Of a stretch of 64,000 nt of DNA, positions 51,151 to 64,000 are shown piece after piece. Position 1 is the first letter of the stretch; every line of letters begins with the position of its first letter. The notes under the pieces were generated by a model, which was not told the DNA's origin, searched no databases, and saw nothing but the letters and a program-made list of their open reading frames with translations. The stretch lies in assembly GCF_028554725.1 (NCBI RefSeq), contig NC_071671.1, positions 71,418,001 to 71,482,000 of the forward strand, in the 5' to 3' direction. The position numbers and the translations under genes were made by a program. The DNA comes from Zeugodacus cucurbitae (Eukaryota; Arthropoda; Insecta; Diptera; Tephritidae).

Positions 51151-54000
51151 TTAAATTTCCGCTTGCGAGTTCTTCGTAAATATCCTTGTGGGAAAGCCCG
51201 AGCAGTTAATTTGAATTGCACAGTTAGGCAAGTGTGAATATTTCATTGCTCTGTTTTACGAAGTCTATTTTATGTGAAGTGGAGATTAGATGTTTTTTGA
51301 ACGAATATTAATTGAGTTACACCAGATCCATATATGAATCTAATCGGATATGAAGATATGATCTATATACATTTTTATAGAAATAAATATACTCAAATGA
51401 GCATAAATAACCATAAATTCTTGGAAGAATCACTTACAATATCACTGAGTTTTTACTCTTGGTGACGGCGGTGCGTATACGTAACCTCCAGTACTCCTAC
51501 AGCCAACCTGAGTACATAATAAAATCTTAAATGCTATTTTCTTCCCATTAGACTAACCTTCAGTTGCAAAATCAATAATTATCATTAAATCATGCACTTT
51601 ATAAGTGCCACATCAATACTTGCAACATATGTAAGTTCTTGCAACATTAAATATTAACAGTATGTGTCGCACTTTGAATTTAAATAATTTCTGAATGTGC
51701 ATAACATAAACTCGAGGCCCTGCTAATTGAGTACACATATGTACACACACTCATAACTGTTTATATTGCTATATTAGCTGCATGGCACCGGTGCAAACGA
51801 CAATGTAACGGCAATATAAGTTATGTCAGCGCTGCGTCTGCCACTTGAATGTCCACTGCACTGCCGATGTTTACTTTCGAAGTTTTTCACACATTTCAGT
51901 TGGAAAATGTTTAATTTCCCCAAAGAGCTGGGGTCGGGAAAAAACTTTGCGCATTTCGGTGCGCTATCGGCGGCGTCCCCGCCCGCACTTGGCTTGCGCG
52001 CTGAAACAGACAGCGCCGCCGCCGATGTCACAAATGAAGGAGATGAAATTGAGCGAAGGCAAACTTGTTGCAAGCAACTACACACCTGCATACAAACCTT
52101 TGCTGGCGCTTTACTGTGAAGAAAGAAGTGAAGAAGGAGAAAAACTGCATGTGTGCGCAATCAAGTGCTTTTGCATAGCTACATATGTGTGTGTGTGTAG
52201 ATGCATTCTTTGCAACCAGCAATATTTTGTTGCAAGTAGTGGCATACTCACGCACCTCCGTATATAACAGTTTCTCATGGAGCATTTAATTAAAAGAAGC
52301 CACTTGTTCTTTTCAGCGTTCCAAATTGTATTTTGGGTATAAGCTGCTTCTTGAAATTTGTACAAGGCTTTGAATTTCTAAGATTCCAATGCAACATCCA
52401 CCTATATGTAAAGAAATGCCAGAAAAGCCTCGTCATTTTCGAAACTTCGAGGAGTGATTACCAAAACCCTCTGCTGTGGATCATTTCTGTATTTCAAATG
52501 AAGTGCTTTGATAAAACTTTCCTGTATATAAGGGAATAGGGTCTGTAGAGTATCCGCTGAAATTTGTGACATTTTACTTGCTGATGGACTACTTGAAATT
52601 TAGAAATGTGAACATATGTTTTACCTTACAGAACTCCCCCAAAGTAGCTTTGCTCAGCAATGAAATACTTCCAAATGAGGACACTGACTCTTACATATTT
52701 ATATTAATTCAAGTCCTTTGAACGAAAAACTTCCTCAAAATTATATTTAAAGCTTAAAGAATTATGACGTCTTCTCTCATTTGCTGAAGGCTAAAGAGGT
52801 GATCAAGAGTAATGTTGCATGCAGATGGTTAGCAATCATTGGAAAAGAAGTCAAAAGTGCCAACATACGAGTAGTCCTAAACTCACAAACTGGCCTGCGA
52901 AACGTTCTTCTGTCGTAAACACTGCTAGCACCAGCAAACCAAATTCACGATGGAAGCTACATGGTCAAATTATTGGAAAATAAAATGCATGTCAATATAA
53001 GACAAAAGTACTTGAAAAGCAATTACCTGCAGGCATAGGCAAGGTCCTTGAAAACAATATCCTTCTGGGTCATAAGAACGAATTCCAGTCGAAGCACAAT
53101 CTAGAACCATATAAAGAGCTCTGTAATATAAAAATGTTTCGTCTAAAATCCAACTCTCGCACGAAAGCTGCAAGAGCTCTCCCTACTTAGAAACGATCCG
53201 TGGAGTTCTGAAATAATCTTCAAACGATCTAACTCTTCTTTCATCTCTAAGTAATTCATGCGACTATCAAAAGTGCCTCTTATGGCTCCATGTCTCCAAT
53301 TGCAATGTTTGTTGGGTTCCACACGGAAGTTGTTGTTGTGCTCAAATGCTTGTCGCATATTGTGTTCTATTAGTAAAAGCGTGTGTAAGCACACATCTGA
53401 GGTTTATGGTAACATCTTGTTCAATTTATTATCATTCCTCGGCTGTCTAACTGCTCGGCACATACTCACGATCATGCACAAAATGCATATATTTAGATGC
53501 AAGTGGATGTGTGTGTGTGTATGTAGTGCTTGAATACTTCGGAAACTTTGTACCTTAATAGTTTGTGTTTTGGTTTTGGTTGCTGTTTAACGTCAATGGT
53601 ACTCGGTGTTTGAGCATATAGTTGAAAACAAGAAAGTGAAACTCCTATTTGATATTCAAAGTGTTTGAAAACTGTTTCAAATTCACAAAATGCACGGCAG
53701 TGTAGATTACGGTGGGTTTAAAGTAGCATTCTCAAGACGTACTAAGACTTATTCCACAATAGATAACTAACCTCAGCTCATTTGTGATCACATGAGAGCT
53801 GCATTTGAGGTTGTTCTCCAACACTTTTGACTAGAAAGACTGAACAATGAAAGGGTGCCGTTATTGTTAATGTTATTTGATAGTCCCTTCCTGAGTTCAG
53901 AAATTACAGTTATTCGGGTTTTTAAGTAGTACTTGGAAAGTAGCTAACGTTTTCAATATCTCGAACTGTCCGCTTTCCATTTGGCCTATATGTGAGTGCT

Positions 54001-54030
54001 GTTGCAGTTGCAGTTGCAGTTGCACGTAGC
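54001..54030. repeat. TTGCAG hexamer tandem repeat
   Basis: About five copies of a GTTGCA/TTGCAG unit in a row. Confidence 0.9.
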
Positions 54031-57000
54031 ATTTCTGCTCCATCAGTTACACGCTTTGAATAATTGAGGGAAATTTGCTCGTCTTAATGGTTTTAATTCG
54101 CAGAAGCCGTTTGACGCATGTGTGCATGCCTGCATCCATATTGCCACATAACGCAGCCTGCACACTGACATCCAAGCTTGTTGCAACATATGAAATGACA
54201 TTGTGTTTGTATTTACTGTGTGTGCATTTATGTTAGCAGATTTATGTAAACAAAGGCGTGTAAGAACACACACACAGACAGCGACACCTTCAAAGTGAAA
54301 GGAACATAAGAAATTAGAAACCGACAAATTTATTTGAGGCATCTTCAAACAAAAGCTGTTGCAATTGTGGGCACTCAAAGAGCTATAAGTATATCTAAAA
54401 GAGCTTGCTAGAAGGTAAATGGCAAGTTATGATGAGAAACTGAGATTAATATTAGTTATGATATTTCTTGGTTATTACCACATGCAACATCTCATCCAAA
54501 CAAATGAGCATTCAATTCATTGTATATTGACAATAGAGTGGTGAAAATTAATTAATTAATTATTTTAGCAGGCTTACTTCAGATCTGTGGAACTCAAGCC
54601 CACCGAATGCTGGTAAACGCAGAATCCACTACTATGGATCGATTCCATACGAACGATTTCCCGACTCGAGAGTGGAAATGTCTTTTCAACAGCATTACGA
54701 TGGTTTTGCTCATAAGTCCATATAAGCATACGTACATAGTACATATTTCAAAGTGCAAGTATTTGTATGCGAGAGGCTCCTTCCTACACATTTCAAATAT
54801 GGACATTGCATGCAAATATCAATGGTTTTGGTTTGCCCACACACACACCCACACATACGCCTACATTGCTGGCCTGGCCACGCATGCTGCTAAACATAGC
54901 ATATTACATAGCATGAAATGGTGCGCCGCAATATTTGCTGCAGCTTAAAGCCTGCCCATGCAAATCAAAAGCAGCTTGATTGTTGCACCCTTAAAGATTA
55001 ATTTTCGAAGTTTGAAAGATAAATTATGTAAGCAGCACTGTATGTGGTTGGAATTCGTTATGCCGCAGCAGGCGATTAATAAAGGGTACACCATTCGAAA
55101 ATTGAGCTCTGAATATCAACATGCATCTGGGATAACGCGTGTGCGTAAGCATTTAGGAGTAAATTTTGAGCGCTTTAGAATTTACAAAAATTGCATGTGA
55201 TTACCCTAAAGCCAGAGCATTGAAAAGCACTTTTATAACAACAAAAGTGCAGAAAATCCTTCTTGAACAAGAAAATCTATTGGATCACTCTGTATATTTA
55301 CGCCCACACTCAAGCATGTCACATATATATAACTCTAAGAATTTGTTTTGCCATTTTTGTACGCATTCAGGAGGCTTGCATTAATTATTTGCTTTACTTA
55401 AATGTTTGTCAACTGCAAGAGTTTTGGAAAAATGAAAACCAGAAACGGTGTTTTACAGATTCATGCTCACAGTTAATTGAAAATTTTACTCAAAAATAAT
55501 TTCTTATTTAATTAAGAGAAAGAACTTATTATTCTTTGGCTTATAGTAATTTAGAAAAATCTTACCTTCTGGGAGATAAATATATCCGTAAAGATCTGTC
55601 ATTTTGCTGATTTTGAAAATCCTATATAGAAATAGATTGATCTATAAGGTCATTCGAAAATAATATGGATATCAAACATACTGGTCCGAATACTTTAACA
55701 GTTTTTTGATTTTTCTAGAATTTCATCTCAGCATATAACAGCAGACCCATCTCCTTATTGGTGTGAAATGCGTAAGACAATTATTTTTCCCAGTGTATCT
55801 GTATTTTGTATGCCGTTTTAGAAAATTGCACTTTTACAGAAATCTTCCGCCCTCCTGCGGTGGTATAAATGCTTATGCGTTGTGTAAGGCACACAAATAG
55901 TTTTCACTTTTTCAGAGTTTTTGGGAAGACGTAGGCAAAAATTTACATATTGGCACACATAAATAAGAGTTAAATGCTTTCGAGGTATTCGATAAGGCTG
56001 CTTGTATCACATACATATCTCAACTATGTATGTATGTACAAGAGCCCTCCTGGTTTACTCATGCTGGAATTAAGGAGACTAAACACACTTTCTTTCAAAA
56101 AATGGCAAAAGGTGTTTATTGCACACTCAATCATTGTACGATAAACGCTTGGTCTCATCACAGCATGGTGACTATAGCAAAATAAATTTACCGTTATGAA
56201 ACAAAATTCTTGTTTTGAGATGGGAAATCGATCGCCTCAAATTGCTTTGACGAGTTTCAAATTGCACAACAGTTTTTAATAACATTTTAATAATGACCCC
56301 CGTGCCCCGAAAACTGCCACCACGCAGATAAGAAACTTATCGGATCGCTTCTTAGAACTATAGCTGAAGTCTGAATCCGGAATTAACACTCAAAGTTAGG
56401 AGTAACACCGTTCACAAAGAAGACAGTCAAGCGAGTGAGCCTTGGGGTGATCGAAACCATGGCGAAATGTTTTCTGATTAAAAGGCTAGAGCATAAGGAT
56501 CTAGGACCTTAACTTTGTTATGCTTGTCCAAAGATATGATGGAAAATAACTATATCGGATAAGATATATAGATATGATAGAAAAGCGTTAGCAAGCACGG
56601 CAAATATCGCATGTGATCAAGGAATGAATTATAAATTCAGATCTATCTCGTATATAAAAACCATACCGTAACAGAAAGCAATTTAAGACACCAGGCAATT
56701 ATTTTACTCGGTAATAATTGTCACAAGAATTGTTGATAGCAACTAATGTGATTTCTTAGATGTATCCTCGTTATAATTTAGACATTTGGCTTATCTATCT
56801 ATCTTTATTTCAGCAACTTTGCTGCAATCCATTTGTTTTGCCATCAAAGCACTTATATTATTAGCCGCCCCAAACCCTTTGCCGTTGGCATATGTGTCGC
56901 AAAGTGACAACAATAAATTACTTTAAACTGTTTGCTTGTTAAAATAACAGTAAAATAGAAGAAGTGCAGTCAAAGTGGCAGAGCAAAAACAAAAAAGATC

Positions 57001-58290
57001 GGCCCAAAGAACTGAAGCGGAAATGACGGAAAATTCAGTTGTGGCACGGACCATGTTGTGCCTCATTAGGCTGCTGACAAAATTGTTGCTGTTGCCACTC
57101 GGGTGACAATCGCGCCGCACACAGTGCTCACGCTAAGCGACAGTTGATGTTCACAGATGGAATTAGTTTAAGCGGAAAAAATTTATTTGGAAACAGGAAA
57201 AAGGAAGCACCCTTGCTCGTTCATCTTTTGTGGCATTTGTGTTGTGGCAGCCGCACAGCACTCACACGCAAACACACTACAACAATAATAGAATAGAATA
57301 TAAATAAATATGAATGTAATATTGTTGTTGCTGTTGTTGTATGTGTTTTGAGTTAGTTTTTCGGCAGTTTTTGTGCCACATCTGAGGGCAGGCAAGCCGC
57401 CGCTGTTGGCTGCTCGTCGCCGTAATAGTTGCAGCTTAAATTTCGGCTAAGACTTTTTATTACACAGTGACTTTGTCTTTTCAACGCAGACTAAAAAAGC
57501 CGAGAAAACAGCAGAAAAATCCGAAAGACAGCAGAAGCGCCGGCAAAAAAAAAACCAAAACCAAATCAAATAGAAAATGTACAAGTGCTCGAGCATAACA
57601 TTTCGCTTTCATGAGTGTGTGTGTGTTAGTGCTGTGTGTGTCGTGGCAGAAATGTATTGCTTTTTAGTGTGGCTGCCTTTGTGTGCTATTGTGTATTGCA
57701 AGCAGTTTCAGCTTCAGCTTATGCTGCCTTTATTACCCTTGAATATAACGGTTACTTGTGTGTGTGTATTGGGTGAGTGAAGATCCGCTTTTTTGCGGCG
57801 CACACACCCCTTTTGTGCTCTCGTGTCATGTCGTGCAGCCCGGCATGATCTCGGAGGAGGATTTTATTTTAATGGTTCGCATTTTGCTTATGTGTTTCGT
57901 TTTCGATTGGTTGCCAGTAACGGTGTGTCTGTGGGTGTGCTTGTGTGATAGTGTTTATTTAGCTCAACTTTTTTGTTTCTCAAATTCTGTTTGCCTCTTT
58001 GAGCTTGCAATTTTACAGTTATCCCGCCACCTACACCACTCTTTGGCCCACCCGGCTCAACAAAGCAAGCGCGCTTCATTCACATCATCATCATCATGCA
58101 TTGTCATCCCACCACTTTACAGCTTATCAGCTTTCCAACTGCTTTCATATTTTAACTTTCAGTGCCGCCGCCAATGATGCCGCCTTTTCGCTTGCGCGCC
58201 AGAGTGCCAGCATGCCAGCATCGCCCATCCAAATCAGCTGCAATCACATGCTGCCAAACAGCTTTATTCAAGTCGAATGTCTAATGGCTG

Positions 58291-58315
58291 CACACACACA
58301 CACACACACACACAC
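58291..58315. repeat. CA microsatellite
   Basis: About 12 uninterrupted CA units. Confidence 0.95.
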
Positions 58316-59933
58316 ATGCGAGACGCTCTGGCGTTCGCTATGACAGCACAGCTTATTTTGCAGCAATTTACTAGGATAACAAAAGTTTTTCCGATTCTCA
58401 CTCCCCACCTTACTCCCCGTCTCGCCCAATTTGGATATTCTAAACTCTTTCGCGTGATAAAAATCTAAGGTTATGTTCACAAGACACCCACACACTCACA
58501 CACACATGCATTAGCGAGTCTCATTTCAAATGGGTTAGCAGAATTGTACTCTATAACGGTGCTGGTTGTAAGAGGCAGATCGGCGTATCAGGTGGTGCAC
58601 CCACACGGCGAGGCAGCGCCCGAGTGGCAGGAGTTAAATGCACGTCATGCGAGCGGATAAATGTATGAGATTTCGTTCATTTGAATTTCGACTGCAGCGA
58701 CCTGCTGCTTATTTAGATATTCACTTGCTGAGTTCATAGTTGATCCTTAATAAGCCCATTAACTCGGCATTAACAAAAGTTGGCAATAAAGTGTATCAAA
58801 TGGAGTAAGTGCGCCATTACAGCGTTGGCCTCGAAAGCCCGCTTCAAAAAAAGAAATGTGATGTAAAGTGCTCGCTTTGAAAAAAAGAAACAGATGTAAT
58901 AATTTCAACTGAAAGAGATTAATGTGTTTGTTGAGTAGTTCTTTTAATGTCGTAATTCTTACATAAAACCAATGAGAAATAAGGGAGAGGAGAATGAGAC
59001 CAAATTCACAAAATCTTTTTCCACAAGCCTTCAAAAGTTTCTGGTTTTATTCATATGTCTTATTGCCTATGTGCCATATTATCATTTTAAGTATCCTTCT
59101 TCAGTGAGGTCCGGGGAAGTGGCTGGTCCCCAAAGTCGCTCATTCATCGGAAGATTACCATTTTATAGACCGATGGGGCTTGTTTTTAGAATAGAGTAAC
59201 GAGGACTATCTACTAAAGTATGTCTAAAAGAGATATCTTCATTGTTCCTCAAATTAGTTTGACGTGCAGTCGCAATACTGGACTAACCATTTTATGCTAA
59301 GAAAAATAAATTAATAAGTAGCTGCCTCAGACCATTGAAAGCAGTCGAGGTTAAATAAAATAGGAGTTTTATCCTCACAACCCTTTCCCTTAGTCACAGC
59401 ATTGAAGTGGAAACAAAGCGGCTCACACTCACCTAATTCTAAACCCGTAAATAGTGGTGATGATGATAACTGCTGACAGTTATTACGACTACTCTACGCG
59501 AACAAGGTCTGCAACTGCGAAGCCACCAATTATAAGTTTAATTGGTTTAGAGGCATCGTATATTTGCCGCTCGAGTTGGTAGCCACTGACTTCGCCAGCT
59601 AAACAGGTAAACATGCGGTGGACATCAAAAACACAAAAACAATGGCGTGTTTACCTTTAAATCATTTTGCACAATTACATTGCCCACAGAATTTATCCTT
59701 AACAAATAGTCGCCAAAGTTTCGCTATTACCCTAAAAGCAGAAGAAGAAGAAGAATATGAAAAATACTGCATGCCACACATTGTCGGTGGGTCATGTGTG
59801 CTCGAGCGCTCGTAAAAGGGCGCAAGGCCGCTGGGCATGTAAACTATAATATTAAATCACACACACACACACGAAACCGTACATTTGTATTTGTGTGTGT
59901 GTGTGTATTTTATTATGCTGCGTAGATTAAGTT

Positions 59934-59997
59934 GGTTCAAAGGTCAAACGATTTACATTTTATTCATGCAAAAGTGAATCGTTTAACTTGTTGAACC
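59934..59997. ncRNA. Candidate microRNA-type hairpin
   Basis: A 64-nt imperfect inverted repeat. The 5' arm has GGTTCAA, then AAACGATT, then TTTT. The 3' arm has AAAA, then AATCGTTT, then TTGAACC, leaving an 8-nt loop ATTCATGC. One internal loop, one bulge and one G-U pair interrupt the stem, giving about 24 pairs. The size, loop and mismatch pattern fit a metazoan pre-miRNA. Neither arm matches a microRNA that I recall. It could instead be a transposon relic. Confidence 0.35.
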
Positions 59998-60472
59998 TTA
60001 GTTTTTACAACCGCGAAACAAAAACAGAGACTATAACAACAACAACAATAATAAAGAAAACATTATATTCATGGGGCTTAGTTAACTCGTGCTCATCACA
60101 TCATTAGATTATATGCTCACACATTCATAATATAATATTAATAAAAGTTTTGTATTTTTGTGCGAAACAATGAACCAGTGTAATGACTCTCACCAGCGCC
60201 AGTATTTGCAGCAGGCAGTTTATAATGTTTTTGATTTGAACTGTTGGATCTTTAAACAATTTGTGTTAATACTTTCAGTTGGGTAGATATCGAAAGGAAG
60301 TATGATAAATGATCCATGATCTTCTACTAGTAGACCGCAGATTGGAGCTCCGTGACTTAGTAAATATCTGGACAAATCTCATGGGTCCAGACTCAAGACA
60401 GCAAGATTTACAGGAATTTATGACGTTTTCTGAAGATGGTCTGGATCCCCTTTGCTTTCAAACAACCACACA

Positions 60473-60931
60473 TATGTTGGGTGTTCAAAAAATTACGGGA
60501 ATTTTTAATAATTTTAATTTCATGGGTTTGGAGAGCCCAGTTTGTTCGTATTAGCCCCTAAATTTAGACATGTTTTAATGAGTTTGGCGATTTTCGTTTG
60601 TTAAAAGCTCACTCTTCGTTGCTTGTTCGTGAATATTTGGCCAAAAACAATATTGTAACGATGCCCCAGACTCGATAGTCCCTAGCCATGACTTTTTTCT
60701 AAAAATAAAGAGAACCGTAAAGAGCCCTCGTTTCACAATAATAAGAGAGATCGCTGAGAGAGCACCCCAAGAATTGTGTTTGAGAAGTGTTCGACGATTG
60801 CAAGAAGCGCTGGCATAAGTGCATAATGACGAATGGGGACTATTTTGAAGGCGACAACATTAATATAGACAAATGAATAAATATTTTTTTCGAAAACGAA
60901 AATTACCATTATTTTTTGAATACAACTCGTA
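60473..60931 (+). mobile_element. Internally deleted mariner transposon
   Basis: Terminal repeats match the miniature elements (left GGTGTTCAAAAAATTACGGG, right TTATTTTTTGAATACAACTC then GTA), with TA at both ends. Inside, a + strand frame near 60610 reads LLVREYLAKNNIVTMPQT, and 60784-60876 reads EVFDDCKKRWHKC followed by GDYFEGDNINIDK and a stop, which is the C-terminus of mariner transposases. A full element would be about 1.3 kb, so roughly two thirds of it, including most of the catalytic region, is gone. Stops and indels lie between the two parts. It cannot make a working enzyme and serves to identify the family of the miniature copies. Confidence 0.85.
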
Positions 60932-61616
60932 TATAAATACTTTTCTTATAACCCTGTACATAGAATATTTTTAGAAATATTCGTATTTCTACTACAACTA
61001 TTTAGTTATTTCAATACTAATTAATTCCATTAATTTAAGATGGCGCTGCATTTCTACTCAACTGCACACACTTTCTACAATGTTCCATTGTGACAGCCGC
61101 CATCAACGCCAGTTAAAAATAAACAAAAGTTCGCAAAATTCCGGCGAAAGTCGCAACATTGACATTCCCAAGGTAAATTTGCTTCGAGCAAGTCCTTCGT
61201 AGTGCCGTGAGAAAAGACAAAACCTATGCACTTTCCGCCGTAACATAGAACAAAGAGTTCGGAAGTCTGCCTCAGAGACCGTGTACATATACATAAGTAT
61301 ATGCATCACCTGTTTGCATTGACTTCACATTCAGTTCGCCGCTTTACCGTTACATGCGTTGCACTTCAACGAACATATGTACGCGAGTGTGTTCGACTCA
61401 GTAGAACATACCACTTACACGAAGGATCTTATTAATTACTTATGTTGAACATACCGATGAATTTTTCACATTAAAGTTGTGCGTTAACCGTTACACGTAT
61501 GAATGTCGGTATGTTTGCGCTGTTGTGTCACTCAACGGACACGTCAAGCAACGCCTCAGTACAACGTGAATGTGAGAAGTTTTTCCCAAAGACGGACAGT
61601 CCAACTGTGTGTGTTC

Positions 61617-61633
61617 GTGTGTGTGTGTGTGTG
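61617..61633. repeat. GT microsatellite
   Basis: A GT run with one TTCG interruption just upstream. Confidence 0.85.
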
Positions 61634-64000
61634 ACAGCCACTGCAGTCAAGGGCAGATAAAGTTGTTCGTCGTTTCAACGCGATAAAATCACCGTAAAAG
61701 GCCACTTGCATATTTTTACAGCCTTAACGGCCAACGGCCAACGGACAATCGGACAGTTACATGTGTTTGCCTTGAAGGATAAAAAGCCACATTTAAAATT
61801 TATAGACAAACATTGGGATGATGTTAAGAAAAGCACAACCGTTGCCATCGCCATCGCCGTTGATGCTAATGATGGCCTGGAAGCTGCAAATGTTTAATTG
61901 CCATTTTAATTAAGCGCTGCCAATAAGTATGGTATACGAGTGCAATTACCTACGTTAAATACCCTGTAGGAATGTGAGCTGCTGTCGCCTGCTGACGATC
62001 TGCATAGAAAGTGAAGTTCAGTCTTGTCCTGGTTCCGTCGAAGGAGCATTAAATTGCAGATCATTGGCATAAGGAATGATATCCAGAGTCTTTACTTTCG
62101 GGCAAAATTAATTTTAGAAGAGCGCATAATTTGTTTATGGTGAAATATATGTTTTCCGGACAGGTCTTCTAGGCTTGGTGTCTGATGTTACATAGTTATG
62201 GCGTCTGGTATATGAAAAAGTTGTACATCTCCCGATACAATTTAGGATCGTTTCGTTATTGCCTTTAAGTTATGTCATAGAGTTTCGCCACCTTTTATTC
62301 AAACACACTAGAGGGCTATAACTAATTTCTTGACTTGTTTATTATATCGTATTTCTTTATCTTTTCTGGATCAAATTGCAGTGGATATTTTACAAATAGA
62401 TCTAGAGTCGTTTAAAACTATCCGCTGATATGACATATACATGTATCTCCAAACAGTTTCAAAGAACATTGTTCTCGTTTCGGATTCATCACTTGATGTT
62501 TCTCTAGTATTTCCCCATTAGTAGATCCATACTTCTACAAAAGAATATATTTTATAACCCATATTCATTTTGTTAAACTTTTCTTACAAACAATTCTGGT
62601 AATCTAATGAAACGGTGATCTGAGAACTTCGATGTATCAAGGGTTGGGGGTTAAACATTTCCATTGATGCTTCTGCAATCTAAATAAGTGATTAGGCCTT
62701 AGAAACAAGTGAGATAAGTAATTTTTTGGCGTTGTAAACTTTGTTGTCATTTGAGTAAAAGTTTTACCTTGAAATTGAAGAGCAGAATTTAAAAATCATG
62801 AACTGTTTTCTAAAACAACAAAGAAAAAGGTGTACGAAAAGCTTTACAAAATTCTATATGAGTGTGTGTGTATTTTAGTATTTATATATGTATTTACGTA
62901 CTTATGTTTTGTGTGAAAGCACGACATTCTTCTTTTGACTCGAGTTGCTTTCAGTTTTCAGTGAAACCCATTGTTTGCAAGAGCAATGTCAAGGAAAGCA
63001 TAGTGATTAAAATGCTACCAGAGGACATACTCGTAATGCAATTTCAGTTTAGTTTAGTTTTCCGACTCTTATGATTTGTGCATACTAATGCACAGAGCGG
63101 GTGAATTTCATATACGAATACATATATACTCGCATGTGTATGTTTCTGTGTGTGTGTGCTGTGACACTCTAGGCTATGGTAATGCCATAGATGCTTGGCC
63201 TCAAGGCATTTGACACATCAACTAAAATTTTTGCATTGTTCTAGTGTATAGTACGTGTATGTATCTGTGTGAGTGGACCTGTGTCATTTCATAAACTGTG
63301 CAGAAACTAGTTCAATTTGGCACTGATCTAGTTCACGGATAAAGGAAATCCTGAGATGAGACAACTTTAATCTGAAATCGGTCTATGTTTGTTTTAGATC
63401 TCTATACCGAATACTCAAAACAATATGATTGTTTCATCATGAGATCATCTCTTAATTCCCTTAGTTTTCTAATCCCTATTGTATTCAATATTTTGAATTA
63501 GTAGACCTTATATAGGATATACATATATATATACATTTCTTACGGAACATAGTGTTATACCCTCGTTCATATGGATAAAACTAGTGTTATGTTGGTGAAG
63601 ATTTTGAGATTTTCAATATCTATTTAGCCCCATATTCATTGATAATGCCGTTTCAGACCGAGACCAAGGACAAAATCATTTATAATGCAGCAAAATAAGC
63701 AAAAAGTAGCAAAACGGTGATGATTCGCGCGCATGAACTTGGATACATGTGCAGGGGGAATGTATAAATCAGGCGTTTGAATAATTCAAAAAGCGACGAG
63801 AAATGAAAAGTGTGTGAAATCCATAAAACCAACGTTTGCAGAAAAGCATTAAGTAGGAACAAATGTGACACATGCAAATGGCCAACATTTACATAGACAA
63901 ATACGAGCTGAGGTTGAGAGGGAAACCACTAAACTGCATTTCAACTCGATGAGAATTCGATGAGGAATTGAATAGAGCTGCAATGGTGCTGAGGACCTCC

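Larger units (their letters stand above)
43871..64000. other. 3' UTR of the secreted-protein gene, then about 20 kb with no supported gene
   Basis: The first 0.9 kb is AT-rich with AATAAA motifs (for example 44720-44725), fitting a 3' UTR. Beyond that, open frames are short and lack splice support or coding character. Identifiable contents are listed separately. The sequence may be intergenic or the intron of a gene extending past the window. Confidence 0.4.

Noticed and set aside
54594..54948. Open frames on both strands of about 75-113 codons
   Set aside because: Peptides are dominated by TG/CA-repeat codons and lack splice or domain support.
61706..61897. 63-codon open frame with a KFIDKHWDDVKK-like stretch
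   Set aside because: Interrupted by a CCATCG simple repeat, no homology recognised, and no consistent splice sites.
1..64000. CRISPR arrays, prokaryotic operons, or rRNA genes
   Set aside because: None seen. The window is eukaryotic, and no regularly spaced repeat-spacer pattern or rRNA-like block is present.

Overview
The window is insect nuclear DNA, most probably from a tephritid fruit fly or a close dipteran relative. It is AT-rich, its genes have spliceosomal GT-AG introns of 50 bp to 15 kb, and its intergenic DNA is full of CA/TG microsatellites, CAA/TTG runs and decayed Tc1/mariner-type elements. It holds two juvenile hormone epoxide hydrolase genes, an insect-specific family, and a nuclear copy of mitochondrial COI that reads in the invertebrate mitochondrial code. 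The species cannot be fixed from the sequence alone.

Bases 1-13,450 form a compact gene cluster. It contains the last exon of an unidentified + strand gene (110-331); cytosolic methionyl-tRNA synthetase on the - strand (nine exons, 1366-4825, 965 aa); a YJU2B/CCDC130-type splicing factor on the + strand (5502-6645, 361 aa); an EB1-family microtubule plus-end protein on the - strand (6758-7721, 257 aa); and two tandem epoxide hydrolase genes on the - strand (8079-9847, 472 aa; 10911-13446, 456 aa). The two hydrolases share intron phases, so they arose by tandem duplication. The downstream copy (8079-9847) has an intact frame but has lost the nucleophile Asp and one of the two catalytic Tyr residues.

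Bases 13,450-24,947 show no gene that I can support. Bases 24,948-43,870 carry a + strand six-exon gene for a 282-aa, cysteine-rich, secreted and perhaps GPI-anchored protein. Its signal peptide is split by a 15-kb first intron. That intron holds mariner-family miniature elements, a decayed second Tc1/mariner fragment, a dispersed repeat in two copies and one orphan coding-like segment. Intron 2 contains a COI NUMT flanked by an 11-bp direct repeat.

Bases 43,871-64,000 are non-coding as far as I can see. They contain a frameshifted fragment of ribosomal protein LP0, a further mariner miniature element, an internally deleted mariner that still encodes the transposase C-terminus, a hairpin that could be a microRNA precursor, and many microsatellites.

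Exon boundaries were set by hand from splice consensus, reading phase and protein-family knowledge. No alignments or database searches were run.
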